Source of the DNA: Marsupella aquatica
Taxonomy: Eukaryota; Marchantiophyta
Length of the DNA stretch: 64,000 nucleotides
Direction: 5' to 3'
Assembly (NCBI GenBank): GCA_973895155.1
Contig: OZ316896.1
Coordinates: 21,452,001 to 21,516,000, forward strand
The position numbers were made by a program, and so were the translations under genes. Below, in pieces: positions 59,101 through 64,000 of the stretch (positions are counted from its first letter, which is position 1; each line of letters opens with the position of its first letter). Below the pieces are notes generated by a model that worked only from the letters and a program-made list of their open reading frames with translations, ran no database searches and was not told the origin of the DNA.

Positions 59101-62100
59101 TGGACCCGTGTCAAAAGTCGCCATATGCAGCGGTGCATCAAAGATTGCTTCTTTTAGTGACGAGGCGCCGGAGGTCATTTATATTTGGGGAGCTGATACT
59201 TTTCACGAAGAACGGGGTTTTTGCTTGGAGGAAAGACTTCGTCTCTCAAGCGCTGCTATCTCGTTCTGTTGGTTGGATGGTGGAAATGGTCTACCAATAT
59301 TGGGAGTCAAAAGCCAAAGGAACGTACAATTATTTGCTGAGTGCAGAGAACAAGCCTTGAGATCAGGTAGGGGGTTAAGTCCAAGCTTATCTGAAGGCGA
59401 ATTTTGGACCTGTCTGGCATCACTCTCTGCCACAGGTTTTAGTTCAAGCACCTTGTCATGGGAGGCCCAAGGGTCTTTGATAGTGACTTTTGGGGCCCAC
59501 ATAATTCTTTACAGCAACTGTGTTCTACCAATTGCCTCCTATTCTCCGGCATCAGCCAGTTTAGAAGCATGCCAGACTTTGACTAGTGGCGGAGGTCAAG
59601 CATCCAACTCTAGAGATATATCAGCTTATGAAGCACTTCTTGCCAAAGGCGATAACACCTACATTCAAAGTTCAGTGAGGCTGGATAAGGATGGGAAATT
59701 TGATGGAGCTGATCAAGGCCCCTGCAGTGTCTTGGAGGCTGCTGGAAGGATTGGGTGCCCTCTGCTTGACTACCATCCCACTGCTCTACTGTCTTGGATA
59801 TCTGGAGGTCAGTTTGACATCTTTGTCCTCTCGTTTTCGCTGAGAAAACATAGGCAAAACTCACCTTTCGTTTGCGATTTCCTTCAAGTCCGTCCCAGGA
59901 TTTTGTGACTTCAACGAGCGTCGTTACCTTTGTGTGGTTTACACAGTTGGAGCTGTGAATTGGATGCAGCTAATGTGTTCATCAGCAAAAGATCTGCGTG
60001 ATATTCTTTGGTTTTTCCGGGTTTAACTTCGTTAGAGTGTCTTTGTCCTTTTTTGGTTGCTTCTTGATATGTTTCATTTCTAGTTTGTTTAGTTTTGTTT
60101 GTTTTTATTTTAATTTTATCTGAGAAGATTTTTTAAGTTGACAGTCATGTATGTTTGGCAATGGTTAGCGTACTTTGTGGGCTTCTCTCATCTGTTCGAT
60201 CTCTGGTCATCAGGCAGCAGACATATTTCCCGTGCCTCGATTCGGCATTTGGCATCCTACTTGCTTGCTTCATCAAGTTCTTCCAACCTAGCAGTTCACA
60301 AAATGGTTTCCAAGGCTGAGTATGAACAACCGAACCGACAAGTTTCTCGTACACCACTTACTGAACTTTTTCAAGGGAGAGAACAATTGTATTCCCTGCA
60401 TGGACAAAATCCATCGCCAATCTTTACACAAAAGGAACGGGGACAATCAGAAACTGGAGGGTTGCGGGGAAGCGTTTCTCCATTTTCAAGAGCGTCGTTC
60501 GTGGATTTCACTGCTGCATTGAGTCTTGGCTACAAGGAAGAAGAGCAGAATGCTGTCATAGATCCCAACTCAGTGCTAAAGAAGGGAGGGCTTGAACCCT
60601 ACACAAAGGTGGAGGTTGAGATAATTTCAACCGTGGTGAGAGACAGCTTCATGATTCCTGGTTTATCAACCGATGAGAAACTTCAGTTGCTCGCTATCAT
60701 TGACGTGCTCTCGGAGATGGATGGTGTTGGTCAACCATCACAAATCGATGGAATTGATCTACCTGGACAAAGGTAAGGCATGAGGTGCTTGAGTTCCATC
60801 AGGTGGGCTATGCAGGCCTTAATGCCGTTTTTCCGGAAGAATCTTGTGCAAGGCTTAAAAGAATCATGTGAAGGGCTTCAGGCGTACTTCCTGAATCATG
60901 CCAGGAGTTCATTCGTTCAATTTTTAAAAACGCACTTGTACTGGGGTGAATGGCCCTCTTCCAAGTTTAAAATTGTGAAGGTGACCTGTAAACTGCTTCT
61001 CTATTGGACCTGGCCTTGTGTAAAGGTTTACTTGGTTATAGATTACCAGAGTTAAGGCGTATAGCTGTCAGGATCTTTCTCTTCATGATCTCTAGTAGTT
61101 CAGTTTCCTACCTGGTGTAGTCATCCCAGATGGTCACACGTGGTGGATATCCTGAACCCGTGAAGTTAGACTCAGGATTTTCCAGAGTGGGCGTTTCTGT
61201 CCTGGCTTGAGAGAGGTATTAAACTATTTGTTGCTTGGCTTTTGAAGGTTTTGGCTCGCATTTCGTTTTTCTGTTCTTTATGAAAAGTGGAAAAGTAATG
61301 GGTCGGATACAAGGATGCTGATGATGGAGTCAAAGGCGCTCGCGTGGGCTCTTCAGTCAGAGTTTAAAGAGAATTTACTCAGCCTTTGCCTTTCAGACCA
61401 GTCTCTATCGTGGTCTGCCATGCGCGCGTTAGGCGTGGGCTATTGGTTTACCGATAGAACGGAATTACGGAAGATGGTAAGAAATTCATTCATTTCTCCA
61501 TTGCGTTGTAAAAATGTAGGAGAGTGACTAAGGTAGCTTTGTAGCATTGCACCGCGCACAGCCTTGATAGCTGGCTCCTCCAGACACATGTGTCATATAT
61601 TGGCTGATCGTATTTTTCTCTACGATTTTGTAATATTTTGTCAAGGACTATAGCATTTAGACGAGAAAATTTTGGATCAGAATGTGTAATCAGCTTACCA
61701 GTAAATTTTTTGAATTGGCTTATTGGTCCAGGCGTGACTTTCGGGGTATGAGTAAGAATTCATTAATTCTCTGTTTAACATTGATGATCCTCTTATTAAA
61801 CTTTTCCTAAGTTCTAAACGTGATGTCTTAGTTTTTGAAGGTCTTTGCTGACTCTGTTTAACATTGATGATCCTCTTATTAAACTTTTCTCAAGTTCTAA
61901 ACGTGATGTCTTAGTTTTTGAAGGTCTTTGCTGACTATTTTGCAGATGGAGAAATTGGCGAGGGCTCAGTATCTGAGAAAGAAGGATCCGAAAGACTGTG
62001 CTCTGCTGTATCTAGCTCTAGATCGTCGCTCCGTTCTTGCCGGTCTATTCAAGCTGGGTAGAGATCAAAAAGACAGGCCAATAACCGACTTCCTCTCCCG

Positions 62101-63975
62101 TGATTTTAAGGTTTGACTCGGTCACCACCTTTCAAATATACGAGTTGGGCTTGTGTTGAAACATCAGTTGAAATTGTTGTTTCAATATTTATTTGCTTTC
62201 GGTGATCTAGCCTCCATTTGACACCTTCAACATGAATGGGTTTTCTGTTTCAACAACTTGTGTTTGAGGAATGATTGTTCTGACTCTTGCAGGACGAAAA
62301 GCACCAAACGGCTGCTCTTAAGAATGCATATGTGCTGATGGGGAAGCATAGGCATGAGTTGGCTGCCTCCTTCTTTATTTTAGGTGGAGACGTTAATTCT
62401 GCAGCTGTCGTCTGTGCCAAAAATTTGGGTGACCCTCAACTCGCTCTGGTCATTTCTTCACTCTTGGAAGGAGAAAATGGACCCATTGGGCGAGACATTA
62501 TTTTGAAGTATGCGCTCCAAGCCGCGAGGGATACCCAAGATCGTTGGCTGGCAAGCATGCTCCAGGTGAGGCACCTATTTGATAATGGACATGTTTGTTG
62601 CAAATTATTTCCAAGGAAATATGTGTCATGTTCATAGAATATTAGCTTAGCTTTCTGGTCATTGATTTGTTATGGTCCTGGCAGTGGGTGTTAGGCAAAG
62701 GGATCGAAAGTGTTGAAGAGCTAGTCTCAGATGACTATCGATCAAATATGTCCTCGCAAATGGACAAGGGGTCTTTAAAGGAATTGAAAATTCCACCGGC
62801 ATTCCCTTTGGATTTCGATATGGGAAGATATTGTGAACTATTGGCATCCAAACCTCGCCTACGAAACAGTAAACGTGCAGCAGAAGCATGTGCTTTGGCT
62901 GTAATAGCCACTACAAGGTCTGCTGCAGCGATGAAGAGAACAGGGCTTTCGGTGAGTGCACTCATCCTTGTCAATTCACGTGTGCTGAATTTTTTGGGCA
63001 CGAAAATCATATTTGAATTTGCCAAGTGCCAAGAGGTATTTGTTTGTCAATTAAGTTCCGTCTTTGCAAGAAGAAATCTGTGATTTGTTGTATTTGTGTT
63101 GCGTATTGTCAAGGACGGTTGTTCTCAAAGGAAATGGAGTGGAGGCAAGGTTTACAATAGCTCAAACTACCATGGTTTATTCGACTGTTTATTGCGGCTA
63201 CAGAGCTGAGATTGAGGCCTTAAATTAGAAGTTTTAATAAAATAATAAACTTAAACTAAAATAATCAAATGTTCTGGTTTGTAGTAAAATCTGAAATTTT
63301 TCCACCTAACAGAACTTTACACCTATAAAGATTAAAGATTACCTCATACCTATATGGTAGAGCAGCAAGTGCTCCCGTTTTGGGTTTAGGGTTTCAATAA
63401 ACAAATTTCTATCAGAAGTTGAGTACATCAACTGTATTCAAGGCAACTAATCAAGGCATGTGGTTTTACAGCTACAAGTGCTGGAATATCTGCAAGGTGG
63501 TAGATCTATCAATTTTGACAACTCTGGCAGTGAAATTACCAGTGGTTTATTGAGTGATAGCACTGCCAGTTCAGCTACTTCTCCTCCCAGTGATTGCCCT
63601 CTCACAGATGTCAGCGGGAGGCAAGTGGGTTCTGGTTGGGTGTCAAGGGAGGTTGTTGCTGGAATCTCGGGTTCAACAAGGTTTAGCTTAGCACTGCGCT
63701 GCGCATCGTTACTTCTTCAAGACCATCCTCGTTGGGGTGGTCAAACTTGCAGTGCTTGGCAAGATCCAGTGATTTCTGGGATAGTGTCCAAGCAATTGGG
63801 AAACGGGAGCAGAAGTGGAAGTTCGAGAGGCCAAAATCATGAAGGCACTATATTGGATAGGTCGGCAAAGCAAATTGACCTATCGAGCTATTTGGAAGCA
63901 GCAGATAAGGCATATAATGATGATGTACAGTTTCTGAAGCAGTATTCCGTCAAAGTTGATGGAGTTGTTGCAGCG
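56163..63975 (+). CDS. Rav1/DmX/Rabconnectin-3-like WD-repeat protein (5' part, runs off window)
   Basis: This is a large WD-repeat protein of the Rav1/DmX family, which promotes assembly of V-ATPase V1 with V0 on endomembranes (known for yeast RAVE and animal Rabconnectin-3). Eight exons with consistent phases: 56163-56547, 56997-59807, 60214-60772, 61248-61476, 61946-62110, 62293-62565, 62685-62951 and 63472-63975, giving about 1731 residues. All use GT-AG borders. The N-terminus (VDWLPKFAGFSWLAYGA) matches plant homologues. WD-type strands fill exon 2 (e.g. LLTCCRDGVVRLWAE, VASLDDQGAILLWDT, VTGGADGVLRLWKV). Residues about 1252-1560 are the Rav1p C-terminal domain: ALAWALQSEFKENLL, LYLALDRRSVLAGLFKLGRD, and AALKNAYVLMGKHRHELAAS. 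Family members in plants are longer, so several exons should follow to the right. No breaks are visible. Confidence 0.9.
61769..61934. repeat. 83-bp tandem duplication in an intron of the Rav1/DmX-like gene
   Basis: CTCTGTTTAACATTGATGAT and the following 63 bases are repeated once, nearly identically (61769-61851 and 61852-61934). The second copy ends 11 bases before exon 5, so it duplicates the branch-point and near-acceptor region. Confidence 0.9.
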
Positions 63976-64000
63976 GTATGTACGTCATTTTATCTAAGCG

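Overview
This window is nuclear DNA from a land plant. The evidence is plant-type split genes (nsLTP genes with a short second exon, a many-exon Rav1/DmX-like gene), a plant DUF538 gene, long AT-rich repeat-filled spacers and many DNA-transposon footprints. A fungal-type MFS transporter pair and a bryophyte/lycophyte-style repetitive gene suggest a seed-free plant, but the sequence does not settle the lineage. A 100-base run of N (5543-5642) marks a scaffold gap.

The first ~45 kb is a tandem segmental duplication. Unit A (1 to about 25.5 kb) and unit B (about 25.55 to 45.3 kb) each carry, in the same order, an nsLTP gene, a long repeat-rich spacer and an intronless 539-residue MFS transporter. 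In unit A the first nsLTP copy has lost 2 bases just after its ATG. Unit B contains a further nsLTP gene on the minus strand plus insertions absent from unit A: an 8-bp-TSD GC-rich fold-back element (28983-30169), an 8-bp-TSD MITE (31106-31580) and expanded minisatellites.

The most striking object is a ~13.6 kb element at 10156-23772, inserted only in unit A. Its 24-bp terminal inverted repeats match at 22 positions, and unit B preserves the empty site near 44193-44203. The element carries two divergently transcribed sets. On the minus strand are a long protein with a basic nuclear-type segment and a beta-class N4/N6 amino-methyltransferase-like domain, and an FCP1/NIF-like HAD phosphatase exon. 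On the plus strand is a long protein with about three DUF8039-like modules followed by a DUF7869-like, RNase-H-like putative transposase region. Between and inside the genes sit at least 14 copies of a 17-bp palindrome, CTCGAGAT-N-ATCTCGAG. Its single off-centre base creates a GATC and nearly always follows the direction of transcription. Both long ORFs carry in-frame stops and a frameshift, so this copy looks decayed. All five stops fit C-to-T change of Gln or Arg codons.

From 45 kb to 56 kb the window is mostly non-coding, with one DUF538 gene (minus strand, 48767-49321). From 56163 to the right edge, eight exons encode the first ~1731 residues of a Rav1/DmX/Rabconnectin-3-like V-ATPase assembly factor, which continues beyond the window.
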